DNA of 64,000 nt. It comes from Verrucomicrobiia bacterium (GTDB lineage Bacteria; Verrucomicrobiota; Verrucomicrobiia; Limisphaerales; UBA9464). The translations under genes were made by a program, and so were the position numbers. The DNA lies in the NCBI GenBank assembly GCA_019634635.1, contig JAHCBB010000013.1, positions 59,746-123,745 on the forward strand. Reading direction: 5' to 3'. Numbering within the stretch: position 1 is the first letter of the stretch; each line of letters begins with the position of its first letter. The notes below the pieces were generated by a model, which was not told the origin of the DNA, did no database searches, and saw nothing but the letters and a program-made list of their open reading frames with translations. This document shows positions 35,916-44,370 of this stretch, piece by piece.

Positions 35916-37913
35916 ATGGGATCAGGATGGGGCGTGCACTCCCGACGACTCGCCGCATGGCTCCTCCTGGCACCACTCGCCCTGCAGGCCCAGCCATTGC
36001 CGGCCTCGTGGGCCCTCGAGGATCCGCAGCTCGCCGCCTACTTCGCCGCAGCCGTCGGACGGCTGGAGGCGCGGTGCCTGGCAGACGTCCAGACGCGTTC
36101 CGACTGGGAGGCGGTCCGCCCCCGGCGCCACCAGCAGTTGCTCGACATGCTCGGCCTGTGGCCGCCGCCGGCACGGACCGATCTGCAGGCGGAGGTGAGC
36201 GGGCGTGTGGACGGTGGGGACCTCCTCGTTGAGTCGCTCCGTTTCCAGTCCCTGCCAGGACTGTACGTGACCGCCAACCTGTACCTGCCCAAGGGATTGT
36301 CCGCACCCGCACCTGCCATCCTGTACGTCTGCGGCCATTCCCCGGTGAAGACCAACGGCATCAGCTTCGGCAACAAGGTTGCCTACCAGCACCACGGCAT
36401 CTGGCTGGCGCAGCAGGGGTATGTCTGCCTGATGGTGGACACCCATCAGCTGGGCGAAATCGAGGGGGATCACCATGGGACCTACCGGCTCGGACAATGG
36501 TGGTGGAACAGCCGCGGTTACACCCCGGCGGGCGTCGAGGCCTGGAACGGCATCCGTGCGCTCGACTACCTCGAGTCGCGCCCCGAGGTGGACCCGGGGC
36601 GGATCGGCATGACCGGACGCAGCGGCGGCGGTGCCTACACCTGGACGGTCGCCGCACTGGATGAACGTGTCCGCGTGGCGGCGCCCGTCGCGGGCATCAC
36701 GGATCTGCGCAACCAGGTCGTGGACGGCGCCGTCGAGGGCCATTGCGACTGCATGTTCTACCTGAACCGCCACCAATGGGATTTTCCACTTCAGGCGGCC
36801 CTTGTCGCCCCGCGTCCGCTCCTGATCGTGAACACGGATGCCGACACCCTGTTTCCCCTGGACGGCGTGCAGCGGTTGTTTTCCGCAACCCGGCGTCTCT
36901 ACCGGCTCCTCGGCGCCGAGGACGAGCTGGGCCTCGTGATTGCTCCTGGCCCTCACGTGGACACCCAGGACCTGCAGGTTCCGGTCGTGCGCTGGTTCGA
37001 CCGTCATCTCAAGGGAGCGACGACGCCCGTCACGAATGCAGCCCTTGCCCGCTACCCGGGCCACACGCTCAGGGCGCTGGGGACGGCACCCGCCGACGCC
37101 CGAAACTCGCGGATCCAGCGCGAGTTCGGCCCGCCCACCAACCCGCCACCCGCGGATCTTGAAGCCTTGCGCCTCATCCTTCGGGATCGCTGCTTCCTGG
37201 GCTGGCCCGGGGCCGACGAGCCGCTGGGGCTGCGTGAACTCTCCAGCGAAACCAATGGCACGGTGCGACTGAGGGTGTTTGAGTTTCAAAGCCAGCCCCA
37301 TGTCGTCCTGCGGTTGGTGGTCGCCGACCAGCCCGGAACGCCGCCGCAGTGGAGCCGGTTCGTGGTGCTCGACGACGCCGGTTGGGACTCCTGGATGGGA
37401 GCCTGGGCCCCGCGGTTTCCCGGGGCCGCCGGCCGCCTCGCCGGCAACCCGGCCCAGGCGTCGGCGGGCGTGGTGCCGGTGTGGACGGGTCCGGCGCCAG
37501 GCGAGGTCCTCTTCGCGATGGCACCCCGCGGCGAGGGTCCGCACCGATGGACCGGTGATGCGCGCAAACAGACCCAGATCCGCCGCCGGTTCCCGCTGGT
37601 GGGCCAGACCCTCGACGGGATGCGCGTCTGGGACATCGGGCGCGGACTTGAAGCCGCCCGACGGCTTGGGAGCGGCTCCGAGGTCATCCTCACCGCGCGG
37701 GGTCGCTCCGCCGTGAACGCCGCCCTGGCGGCGGTGTTTGAGGACCCAACACCGATGTTGGACCTCCAGGAACTTCCGGACCGACTGGAGGACGAACCCG
37801 ACCACCTCGGAAGGGCCACGGTCACCGACACGGCAAACCTGCTGCGCCTTTTGGAGGACGGACGCGCTCAACAGGCTGAGCGTGGGTCAACGGGGACCGG
37901 CGGACCCCGCTGA
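35916..37913 (+). CDS. Secreted alpha/beta hydrolase (acetyl xylan esterase-like)
   Basis: With ATG at 35916 the protein has 665 residues and a signal peptide (LAAWLLLAPLALQAQPLPAS). The hydrolase fold follows: PAILYVCGHSPVKTNG, VCLMVDTHQLGEIEG, the nucleophile elbow IGMTGRSGGGAYTW with Ser near residue 236, an acid candidate in LLIVNTDADTLFPLDG, and His in APGPHVDTQDL. Family resemblance is to acetyl xylan esterases and related peptidase-like hydrolases. The C-terminal 280 residues form a second domain of uncertain type. Upstream, the frame is open into the antisense of the oxidoreductase gene, so later starts are preferred. Context suggests carbohydrate breakdown with the neighbouring genes. 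Confidence 0.82.
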   Translation: MGSGWGVHSRRLAAWLLLAPLALQAQPLPASWALEDPQLAAYFAAAVGRLEARCLADVQTRSDWEAVRPRRHQQLLDMLGLWPPPARTDLQAEVSGRVDGGDLLVESLRFQSLPGLYVTANLYLPKGLSAPAPAILYVCGHSPVKTNGISFGNKVAYQHHGIWLAQQGYVCLMVDTHQLGEIEGDHHGTYRLGQWWWNSRGYTPAGVEAWNGIRALDYLESRPEVDPGRIGMTGRSGGGAYTWTVAALDERVRVAAPVAGITDLRNQVVDGAVEGHCDCMFYLNRHQWDFPLQAALVAPRPLLIVNTDADTLFPLDGVQRLFSATRRLYRLLGAEDELGLVIAPGPHVDTQDLQVPVVRWFDRHLKGATTPVTNAALARYPGHTLRALGTAPADARNSRIQREFGPPTNPPPADLEALRLILRDRCFLGWPGADEPLGLRELSSETNGTVRLRVFEFQSQPHVVLRLVVADQPGTPPQWSRFVVLDDAGWDSWMGAWAPRFPGAAGRLAGNPAQASAGVVPVWTGPAPGEVLFAMAPRGEGPHRWTGDARKQTQIRRRFPLVGQTLDGMRVWDIGRGLEAARRLGSGSEVILTARGRSAVNAALAAVFEDPTPMLDLQELPDRLEDEPDHLGRATVTDTANLLRLLEDGRAQQAERGSTGTGGPR

Positions 37914-37977
37914 GCGGTCATCATCCCATACGACGATCCACGCTCCCGTGGCGTGGTGGCCGGCGGACCGGTGCCCA

Positions 37978-38955
37978 TCACCGAGGCGCGGCGTACGCCT
38001 CCCACAGAGCCTCCAACTCCGCGGCTTCCGGGGTACCGTCCATCGTCACCAACCGGTAACGGGCCGTCCACGGTTGCCCGGGTTCGAGGCGCATCGGACC
38101 CGCCTGTTGCGGCGCATAGCAGAAGAAGGGCTCGTTTGGATGCATTCGCATCGGCTGGGGGAATCGGAAGTTGGCGGGATGACAAAGGATCACCACCCCG
38201 GCGATGCCGTTGGACACCGGTCCGCCCATCCAGAACCAGCGCGAGCGGGCGCCGTTGATCGCGACCCGGTTGGTCATCCCGTTGGAGTCCCGATACGCCC
38301 CGTGGTCCGGGCCGTTCCACGCCCAGTTCCCGCGCAATCCCAGACCGCCGTAATGGTATTCGGGAAGCTCAAGGGGTGAATTCCCGACGAGCGTCTGGAC
38401 CAGGGTGAGATCCCACTCATACGCGGCACGGGGATCTCGACGCTCCGAGACCCGCACGTCCCATGTCTCTTCCAGCACGTCCTGCGGTGGGCTGGCGACG
38501 AGATCCACGTACCGGTGCCGCGCCAGCAGACCGGCGGCCCCGGCCTCCTCCCAGACGCTGTCCAGTCCCACAAACTCCACGCGACCGGTGCCGTCCCCGA
38601 GGTTCCAGAAATCCGGACGCCTCCCCTCGAATCCGGTCCGGGTCCAGGCCGCCCACACCCCATGATGATGCACGTGATTGGGCGGGAAATCGTCGGTCAC
38701 CAGGAGTCCGGACGGCGTGTACAGCGGGTGCAGATAGCCACCCCGGCGCTGGCGGTCGCCGATGTCCGGACGTGGAAACACCCCGGGCTCCGCCTGGTAC
38801 GCGCCCAGCGGATTCGTGCCGGAACGGAACATGATCCGGCTCCCCTCGCGCCGTGCCGTGATGGGATCCGCCCTGCCAGACCCAAGCGCCACGGTCACGG
38901 CCACGACCACGACTCCGAGGCGCCAGGCAATCCGGACGAACTGGCGAAGGTGCAT
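37978..38955 (-). CDS. DUF6807 (PmoA-like) secreted protein
   Basis: From ATG at 38955 the product has 325 residues and a signal peptide (IAWRLGVVVVAVTVALGSGR). Hallmarks of the DUF6807 family (formerly annotated PmoA, without relation to methane monooxygenase) are GGYLHPLYTPSGLLVTDDFP, the HVHHHGVWAAWT histidine cluster, LPEYHYGGLGLRG and HPANFRFPQPMRMHP. The function is unknown, but members are common beside Gfo/Idh/MocA oxidoreductases and glycan-degrading genes in Verrucomicrobia and Planctomycetes, matching this neighbourhood. The histidine cluster suggests a metal site. Confidence 0.85.
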   Translation of the reverse strand: MHLRQFVRIAWRLGVVVVAVTVALGSGRADPITARREGSRIMFRSGTNPLGAYQAEPGVFPRPDIGDRQRRGGYLHPLYTPSGLLVTDDFPPNHVHHHGVWAAWTRTGFEGRRPDFWNLGDGTGRVEFVGLDSVWEEAGAAGLLARHRYVDLVASPPQDVLEETWDVRVSERRDPRAAYEWDLTLVQTLVGNSPLELPEYHYGGLGLRGNWAWNGPDHGAYRDSNGMTNRVAINGARSRWFWMGGPVSNGIAGVVILCHPANFRFPQPMRMHPNEPFFCYAPQQAGPMRLEPGQPWTARYRLVTMDGTPEAAELEALWEAYAAPR

Positions 38956-39080
38956 GCCTGACTTCGGCTTCAGGAGCGTCACCGGTCAAGCGGCACATCA
39001 CCCCTCCCGGAAACCGCCCGACAGCGCAGACCGTGGGCGGTTGGACTTCCCGCAACGGCTCCGTCAGGCTGGCCCCGCCG

Positions 39081-40754
39081 ATGAGCAAGCGATTCTACAT
39101 CACCACGGCGATTGATTACGTCAATGGCGCGCCGCACCTCGGCCACGCCTACGAGAAGATCCTCGCGGACGTCATCGCCCGGGCCCGCCGATCCCGCGGC
39201 GATGGGGTGTTCTTCCTCACCGGACTCGACGAGCACGGGCAGAAGGTGCAACAGGCCGCCCAGGAGCAGGGCCGGGAGCCCCAGGCCTATTGCGACGAAC
39301 TGGCGGCTCAATGGCGGGACTTCGTCGCACAACTGGGGGTCTCCAACGACGACTTCGTGCGCACCACCGAGCCGCGCCACCACCGCGTGGTTCAGGCCAT
39401 CCTGTCCCGACTGCACGCGGAGGATCACTTCTACAAGGCCGAGTACCGCGGGTTCTATTCGGTGAAGGAGGAGACATTTCTCACGGAGAAGGACCGCAAT
39501 CCGGACGGCACCTGGGATGCCCAATGGGGGGAGGTCACCGAACTGGTGGAGGAGAACTGGTATTTCCGGCTTGGACGCCACCAGGCGTGGCTCCTCGACC
39601 ACATCGCGTCCCATCCGGAGTTCATCCAGCCCGCGTCCCGGCGCAACGAGGTGCTGGGGTTCCTGAAGCACCACACGCTTGCCGACCTCTGCATCAGCCG
39701 TCCGGCGGCCCGCCTGGCCTGGGGCATTCCCCTGCCCTTCGATCCGGCGTACGTGACCTACGTGTGGTTCGACGCGCTGGTGAACTATTTCTCGGTCCCG
39801 GCGGCACTGGGCGATCCCGCGATCGCCGGCCTGCTCGGTCCGGATTTCAGCGCACCGTCCACCGGCCTTTCGGCATGGCCGCCCGACGTGCATCTCCTCG
39901 GCAAGGACATCCTGAAGTTCCACGCCGTCTACTGGCCCATCATGCTCAAGGCGCTGGGCGCCCCCCTGCCCGCGACTCTCCTGGCGCACGGCTGGTGGCA
40001 GAAGGATGGCGCCAAGCTGAGCAAATCCACGGGCAACATTGTGGACCCGCTTGCCGTGATCGCGGCGTGGGGACTCGACGCCTTCCGCTACTATGTCGTG
40101 CGGGAGCTGGCCATCGGACCCGACGGCAATTGGACCGACGAGGGGTTTCGTGCCCGCTACAATGCCGAACTTGCCAACGGACTGGGGAACCTGGTGAACC
40201 GCTCGGTGAGCATGCTCCGCAAGTACCGCGACGGCGTGGTGCCTCCGGTCTCGACGGAACTGGCGGCGGAGACCGCGGTGTTTGTGCGCGACACCACCGC
40301 CGCCCTCGACCGCCACGAGTTGCAGGACGCACTGGTCTCCCTCTGGGGTCTGGTCACACGCGCCAACCAGTATGTGGACCAGACCCGTCCGTTCAGCCTC
40401 GCCAAGGATCCGGAGCAGGCGGCGCGTCTGGACGCCGTGCTCTACAATCTTGCGGAGGTCTGCCGGATCCTCGCCGTGCTGCTGTGGCCGTTCATCCCGG
40501 ACACCGCGGTCCGAATTTGCGCCCAGCTCCGTCTCGACCCCGTCCCCGACCGCCGCAGCCTGGCGGCATGGGGAGGCCTGGCACCCGGCCACGTCATCGG
40601 TGACCCGGTTCCGCTCTTCCCCCGCAAGGAACCGCCGGCACCCCCCGGCAGCGGTAGTCCCATCATCCTGAAGTCCCATGGCGGCATGGCGCCGCCGTCC
40701 CGATGCAGAGGGTGGCAAGGGGGACCGCCTCAGGGGGGTGCTTCGGGGGCTTGA
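39081..40754 (+). CDS. metG: Methionine-tRNA ligase
   Basis: This class I aminoacyl-tRNA synthetase of 557 residues charges tRNA(Met). It has the HIGH-like motif PHLGHAYEKILAD, the KMSKS-like motif AKLSKSTGNIVDP, the methionine-pocket signature YVWFDALVNYFS, and LDEHGQKVQQAA. In the connective region FYSVKEETFLTEKD lacks the CxxC zinc knuckles of the E. coli type, so it belongs to the shorter, zinc-free form. The anticodon-binding helical domain is present; a C-terminal tRNA-binding EMAP-type domain is absent. The last 25 residues are low-complexity. ATG at 39081 is set by the family start MSKRFYITTAIDY. Confidence 0.95.
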   Translation: MSKRFYITTAIDYVNGAPHLGHAYEKILADVIARARRSRGDGVFFLTGLDEHGQKVQQAAQEQGREPQAYCDELAAQWRDFVAQLGVSNDDFVRTTEPRHHRVVQAILSRLHAEDHFYKAEYRGFYSVKEETFLTEKDRNPDGTWDAQWGEVTELVEENWYFRLGRHQAWLLDHIASHPEFIQPASRRNEVLGFLKHHTLADLCISRPAARLAWGIPLPFDPAYVTYVWFDALVNYFSVPAALGDPAIAGLLGPDFSAPSTGLSAWPPDVHLLGKDILKFHAVYWPIMLKALGAPLPATLLAHGWWQKDGAKLSKSTGNIVDPLAVIAAWGLDAFRYYVVRELAIGPDGNWTDEGFRARYNAELANGLGNLVNRSVSMLRKYRDGVVPPVSTELAAETAVFVRDTTAALDRHELQDALVSLWGLVTRANQYVDQTRPFSLAKDPEQAARLDAVLYNLAEVCRILAVLLWPFIPDTAVRICAQLRLDPVPDRRSLAAWGGLAPGHVIGDPVPLFPRKEPPAPPGSGSPIILKSHGGMAPPSRCRGWQGGPPQGGASGA

Positions 40755-40780
40755 CATCTCTACAGATGTAGAGATAGCTT
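40751..40780 (+). promoter_or_regulatory. BlaI-type operator and promoter of the repressor gene
   Basis: A perfect dyad ATCTCTACAGATGTAGAGAT at 40756-40775 (9-bp arms, 2-bp centre) contains TACAnnTGTA, the core recognised by BlaI/MecI repressors. It starts at the last base of a -35 element TTGACA (40751-40756) and runs into the likely -10 region (TAGCTT near 40775), so a bound repressor would block RNA polymerase. The repressor gene starts 21 bp further on, implying autoregulation and control of the downstream fusion gene. Confidence 0.8.
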
Positions 40781-40796
40781 TACATCCGTCGCCGCC

Positions 40797-41210
40797 ATGT
40801 CATCCCCCCTTCCCGAACTCACCGAGGCTGAATGGGCCATCATCAAGGCCGTCTGGGAGCAACAGCCCTGTGCCGCCCCGGCCGTGCAGGAGTCGCTCAT
40901 GAAATCCCAGGGCTGGACCTACAGCACCGTCCGCACGCTCATGGACCGCATGGTCGCCAAAGGCCTGCTCACCGCGGATAAGGTCCGCCACCTGACGCTG
41001 TACCGGGCCGCCGTCACCCGGCGGCAGGCCCAGCTCACGGAACTGCGCTACGCCCTCAAGCACGCGTTTGATGGTGCGCTCAAGCCGATGGTCGAGACGC
41101 TGCTCACCAGTGAGACGATTTCCGCCCGGGAGCTCGACGAACTCGAGGCCCTGATCGCCGCCCGGCGCAAGTCGCAGGGCGGCGCTCCTTCCCGCAAGGC
41201 CAAATCCTGA
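40797..41210 (+). CDS. BlaI/MecI/CopY family repressor
   Basis: This 137-residue regulator opens with LTEAEWAIIKAVWEQQPCAA and the winged-helix recognition segment GWTYSTVRTLMDRMVAKGLL, both typical of the BlaI/MecI family. Its C-terminal helical part (RRQAQLTELRYALKHAFDGA) is the dimerisation domain. In known systems a membrane M56 peptidase causes repressor cleavage on signal, releasing the operator. Here the gene for such a peptidase follows after 12 bp, and a matching operator lies just upstream. The basic Ser/Lys tail is unremarkable. Confidence 0.93.
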   Translation: MSSPLPELTEAEWAIIKAVWEQQPCAAPAVQESLMKSQGWTYSTVRTLMDRMVAKGLLTADKVRHLTLYRAAVTRRQAQLTELRYALKHAFDGALKPMVETLLTSETISARELDELEALIAARRKSQGGAPSRKAKS

Positions 41211-41222
41211 ACCCCTCCGGTC

Positions 41223-44165
41223 ATGCTCGACTTCCTCAACCAACTCGGCACGCCGGCATGGGGCCTGGCGCGCGCCATGTTCTTCCAGACCGCCCTGCTG
41301 GTTGCGGCACTGGTGATGTTGGACCTGCTCCTCGGCCGCCGGCTGCGGAGCGCGCTGCGTTATGGACTCTGGCTGCTGCTCGTCGTGAAGCTGCTGCTGC
41401 CGCCTTCGCTCCTGCTGCCGACCGGAGCCGGATTCTGGCTCGGCCGCTGGCTCGCCGGTCCTGTTGTGATGCAGCCGCCCGCCCGCTATCAGGTGTCCGC
41501 CGAAGCCGTGGATCCTTCGCTGGAGATTGCCTGGAACCCGCCCTTCGTGACTCCCGCCGCGCCGCCCGCTCCCCTCAGCCTTCACGCGAAGCTGCTGCTT
41601 GCGTGGGCGGCGGGAGCCCTGCTGCTGGCCCTCGGCATGATGGTCCGCAACCGGCCGATCCACCGACTCACCCGAGGGGCCCGGGACGCTTCCGCCGACC
41701 TCCAGGCCCTCCTGAACGAGGCGGCCGCGTCTGTCGGCCTGCGCCGGGTGCCCGCGTTGCGGATCAGCGAGGCCAATCACAGCCCGGCGCTCTGCGGTTT
41801 CCTCCAGCCCGCGATCCTCCTGCCGCGGGAACTCGCCGGCCAGCTCTCCCGGGAAGGCCTGCGGGCCGTGCTGCTGCATGAGCTGACGCACCTGCGCCGG
41901 CAGGACCTCTGGGTCAACCTGCTCCAGGCCCTGGTGCAGGTGCTCTGGTGGTGGAATCCCCTTGTGTGGCTGGCCAACGCCCGCATCCGAACGCTGCGCG
42001 AACAGGCCGTGGACGAAGGCGTGATGCTCGCCACGCAGCAGGACCGCGCGGCGTATCCGGCCACGCTCGTGGAGGTCGCCCGGCACTGCGCCGCGCGGCC
42101 GATGATCGCGCTGAGCTTCCTGGGCATCTTTGAATCCCGCCGCGCCCTCCGCTCCCGCGTGGACCGCCTGCTCCACGCGCCCCTTCCGCAACGTGCCGGC
42201 CTGGGCTGGTCCGGCTGGATCACGCTGCTGGTCACCGCGTTCGTCGCCCTGCCGATGGCCTTCAACCGCCGCGTCGAGGCCACGCCTGCTGATGAACCCA
42301 CCGTCATCACCCGCCTCAACTGGCGGCCCTGGAGCGAAGCCGCCGTGACCGAGGCCCGCGCCGCCGGCCGGCCCGTGGTGGTGAACTTCACAGCCAAGTG
42401 GTGCGTGGACTGCCAGGTCAACCGCCGAACGTTGGAGAGCGCCGAAGTCCTGCAGGAACTCCAGGCCATCAACGCGCTGGTGCTGGAAGCGGACTTCACC
42501 CAATCCAACGCCCTCATCGCGGCCAAGCTCGCCGAACTGGGGCAACCAGGCGTTCCGTTGGTGCTGCTTTATCCGGCAGACCCGGCAGAACCGCCGAGCG
42601 CCTACACCGTGCTTCCGTCAAGCGCGTTGACGGCAAGTCTGACAGCGGCCTCCGCGCCGGCGGCACGCTACGGACTGGAACCCGGCGCCACGACTCCTGC
42701 CAGTCCAGGGCCGCTTTACCTGATGGACCCGCTGCTGGCGCGGCGTTACGGACTTGTTCCCGCAAATCCGACCGCTGGTGCTCCGGATCAAGGCCGCGTG
42801 GCCACCGTGACCGTGCCAGCGGAGGACACCGGCTTTGATCTGGATGGGAGGACAGTGAGCGCCGATGAGCTTCAGGCCGCATTGGCCGGACGTATGGTGC
42901 CAGACGCCAACCTGGTCCTACGGCTGATTGCCAACCCGGAGGTGCCCATGTCCCGGATTGTGTTCGCGATGGACGCTGCCAAGGCGGCCGGCATCACCCG
43001 GTTTTCACTCTCCACAGCCTCGCCAGACGACGCCGGCAGGGTTCCGCTGACCGTTGACGACGGGAGGATGTTTGCCGAGCCAGTGCCGCTGCTGACGCGG
43101 CAGTTCCGGGTGGATCCCAACACCTTCATCCAAGCCCTTGAGCTCGTCACGGGCGCGCCTCCTTCCGAGTCGACCGGGATCAACCAAGCCCGCCATACCC
43201 AAGGCCAGTTGCGCGAATTCTTCCGTGCCGCGGGCGTGGATTTTTCAGCGCCACCAGAGGGCGACACGCCCGACCAGTCCCGCAAGGCCGTCTTCTTCAA
43301 CGACCGCGCCGGCCTGCTCTTTGTCCGGGCCACTGCGGAAGACCTGGAGATCATCGAGAAGGCCATCCAGGTGCTGAACGCCGCACCGCCACAGGTCCAG
43401 GTGGAAGTGAAGTTTGTCGAGATCGCGGACCGGGACAGCCAGGCGCTCGGTCTTGACTGGTTCCTCGGCAACGCCCCGGCCACTCCCAATCCGGGAACGC
43501 CCGATGACGGTCCTGCTCGCGGCGGTGCGCCCGGTGGCGGCCCTGGCGGAGTGTTTCCCCAAGCAGGCGGAACATCGCCCCCGCCCGGACCGCCGGGAGC
43601 CGCTCCAAGCCTTACCGGAATTCTCACCGAGCAACAGTTCCGCACGGTCCTCGCCGCGTTGGAATCGCGCCCTGGCGTCACACTGCTCTCCGCCCCAAAC
43701 GTCACCACGCTCAGCGCCCGGCAGGCGCAGATCAGCATGGTGAACCTGCAGTCCGTTGTGGATGCCGACGGCACGACCAACGCCGTGCCGTTTGGACCGG
43801 TGCTCGATGTCATCCCCCATGTCACGGCGGATGGGCAGGCCATCCAACTCACCGTGATCGCCGGATTCACGGAGCTTCTCGAAACCGATCCCGCCACCCC
43901 GCACCTGCCCCGGCTGCGGAGCCGCCAGTTGATGTCGTCGGCCACCGTGCAGGATTCGCAGACGCTCGTGCTGGCAGGAGACCTCCTGGAAGGCACCGCC
44001 AGCCCCACGACGAACCAGGTGCCGACGCTCGGTGACCTGCCCAGGATCGGACGCCTCTTCCGGTCCGAAGCCAGGCCCACGCGCAAGCGTCTGCTTGTCT
44101 TCGTCACGCCCACGATCATTGACCCGGCGGGCCGGCGGGTGAACGCCCCGGCCAGTGGACAGTAA
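41223..44165 (+). CDS. M56 peptidase fused to thioredoxin-like, ExbD-like and secretin-like domains
   Basis: This is a 980-residue protein. Residues 1-350 form a BlaR1/MecR1-type M56 membrane peptidase: several hydrophobic helices, zinc motif HELTHLRRQD at 219-228, and EQAVDEGVM. A membrane helix near 335-350 ends it. Residues 355-470 form a thioredoxin-like domain related to the DsbD C-terminal domain, VVVNFTAKWCVDCQVNRRTL with the redox pair Cys394-Cys397. Residues about 537-605 resemble ExbD/TolR (SADELQAALAGRMVPDANLV, MDAAKAAGITRFSL). Residues 625-980 resemble secretin N and C regions (VQVEVKFVEIADRDSQALGL, GVTLLSAPNVTTLSARQAQI, PRIGRLFRSEA, LLVFVTPTII), interrupted by a Gly/Pro linker. 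The usual penicillin-sensor domain is absent. It is encoded 12 bp after its presumed repressor. Confidence 0.85.
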   Translation: MLDFLNQLGTPAWGLARAMFFQTALLVAALVMLDLLLGRRLRSALRYGLWLLLVVKLLLPPSLLLPTGAGFWLGRWLAGPVVMQPPARYQVSAEAVDPSLEIAWNPPFVTPAAPPAPLSLHAKLLLAWAAGALLLALGMMVRNRPIHRLTRGARDASADLQALLNEAAASVGLRRVPALRISEANHSPALCGFLQPAILLPRELAGQLSREGLRAVLLHELTHLRRQDLWVNLLQALVQVLWWWNPLVWLANARIRTLREQAVDEGVMLATQQDRAAYPATLVEVARHCAARPMIALSFLGIFESRRALRSRVDRLLHAPLPQRAGLGWSGWITLLVTAFVALPMAFNRRVEATPADEPTVITRLNWRPWSEAAVTEARAAGRPVVVNFTAKWCVDCQVNRRTLESAEVLQELQAINALVLEADFTQSNALIAAKLAELGQPGVPLVLLYPADPAEPPSAYTVLPSSALTASLTAASAPAARYGLEPGATTPASPGPLYLMDPLLARRYGLVPANPTAGAPDQGRVATVTVPAEDTGFDLDGRTVSADELQAALAGRMVPDANLVLRLIANPEVPMSRIVFAMDAAKAAGITRFSLSTASPDDAGRVPLTVDDGRMFAEPVPLLTRQFRVDPNTFIQALELVTGAPPSESTGINQARHTQGQLREFFRAAGVDFSAPPEGDTPDQSRKAVFFNDRAGLLFVRATAEDLEIIEKAIQVLNAAPPQVQVEVKFVEIADRDSQALGLDWFLGNAPATPNPGTPDDGPARGGAPGGGPGGVFPQAGGTSPPPGPPGAAPSLTGILTEQQFRTVLAALESRPGVTLLSAPNVTTLSARQAQISMVNLQSVVDADGTTNAVPFGPVLDVIPHVTADGQAIQLTVIAGFTELLETDPATPHLPRLRSRQLMSSATVQDSQTLVLAGDLLEGTASPTTNQVPTLGDLPRIGRLFRSEARPTRKRLLVFVTPTIIDPAGRRVNAPASGQ

Positions 44166-44370
44166 GCCTGTCCCCCGGTCTGTCCTGTCCCGGCTTTGGC
44201 GCAACGGTGTCCCGTCGGTGGGGGGGGCGGAATTCATCTCCCGGCGAGGCGCACGCCAGATTCGCATCAGCCATCGTCACCGTTCCAGGTCATCGAGCCC
44301 GGTGAGGAGGAGGAGTGAACCTGTCACACGCGCCCGCGGCCCCCCTGAGGGGTGCGGGGGCGGCCGGGTT

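Noticed and set aside
38979..40757. A 592-codon minus-strand frame over metG
   Set aside because: MetG is unmistakable on the plus strand; the antisense product is Arg/Gly/Val-rich without any domain.
40800..42545. A 581-codon minus-strand frame over the repressor and M56 genes
   Set aside because: It is antisense to two well-supported genes and shows repetitive Gln/Arg/Gly composition only.
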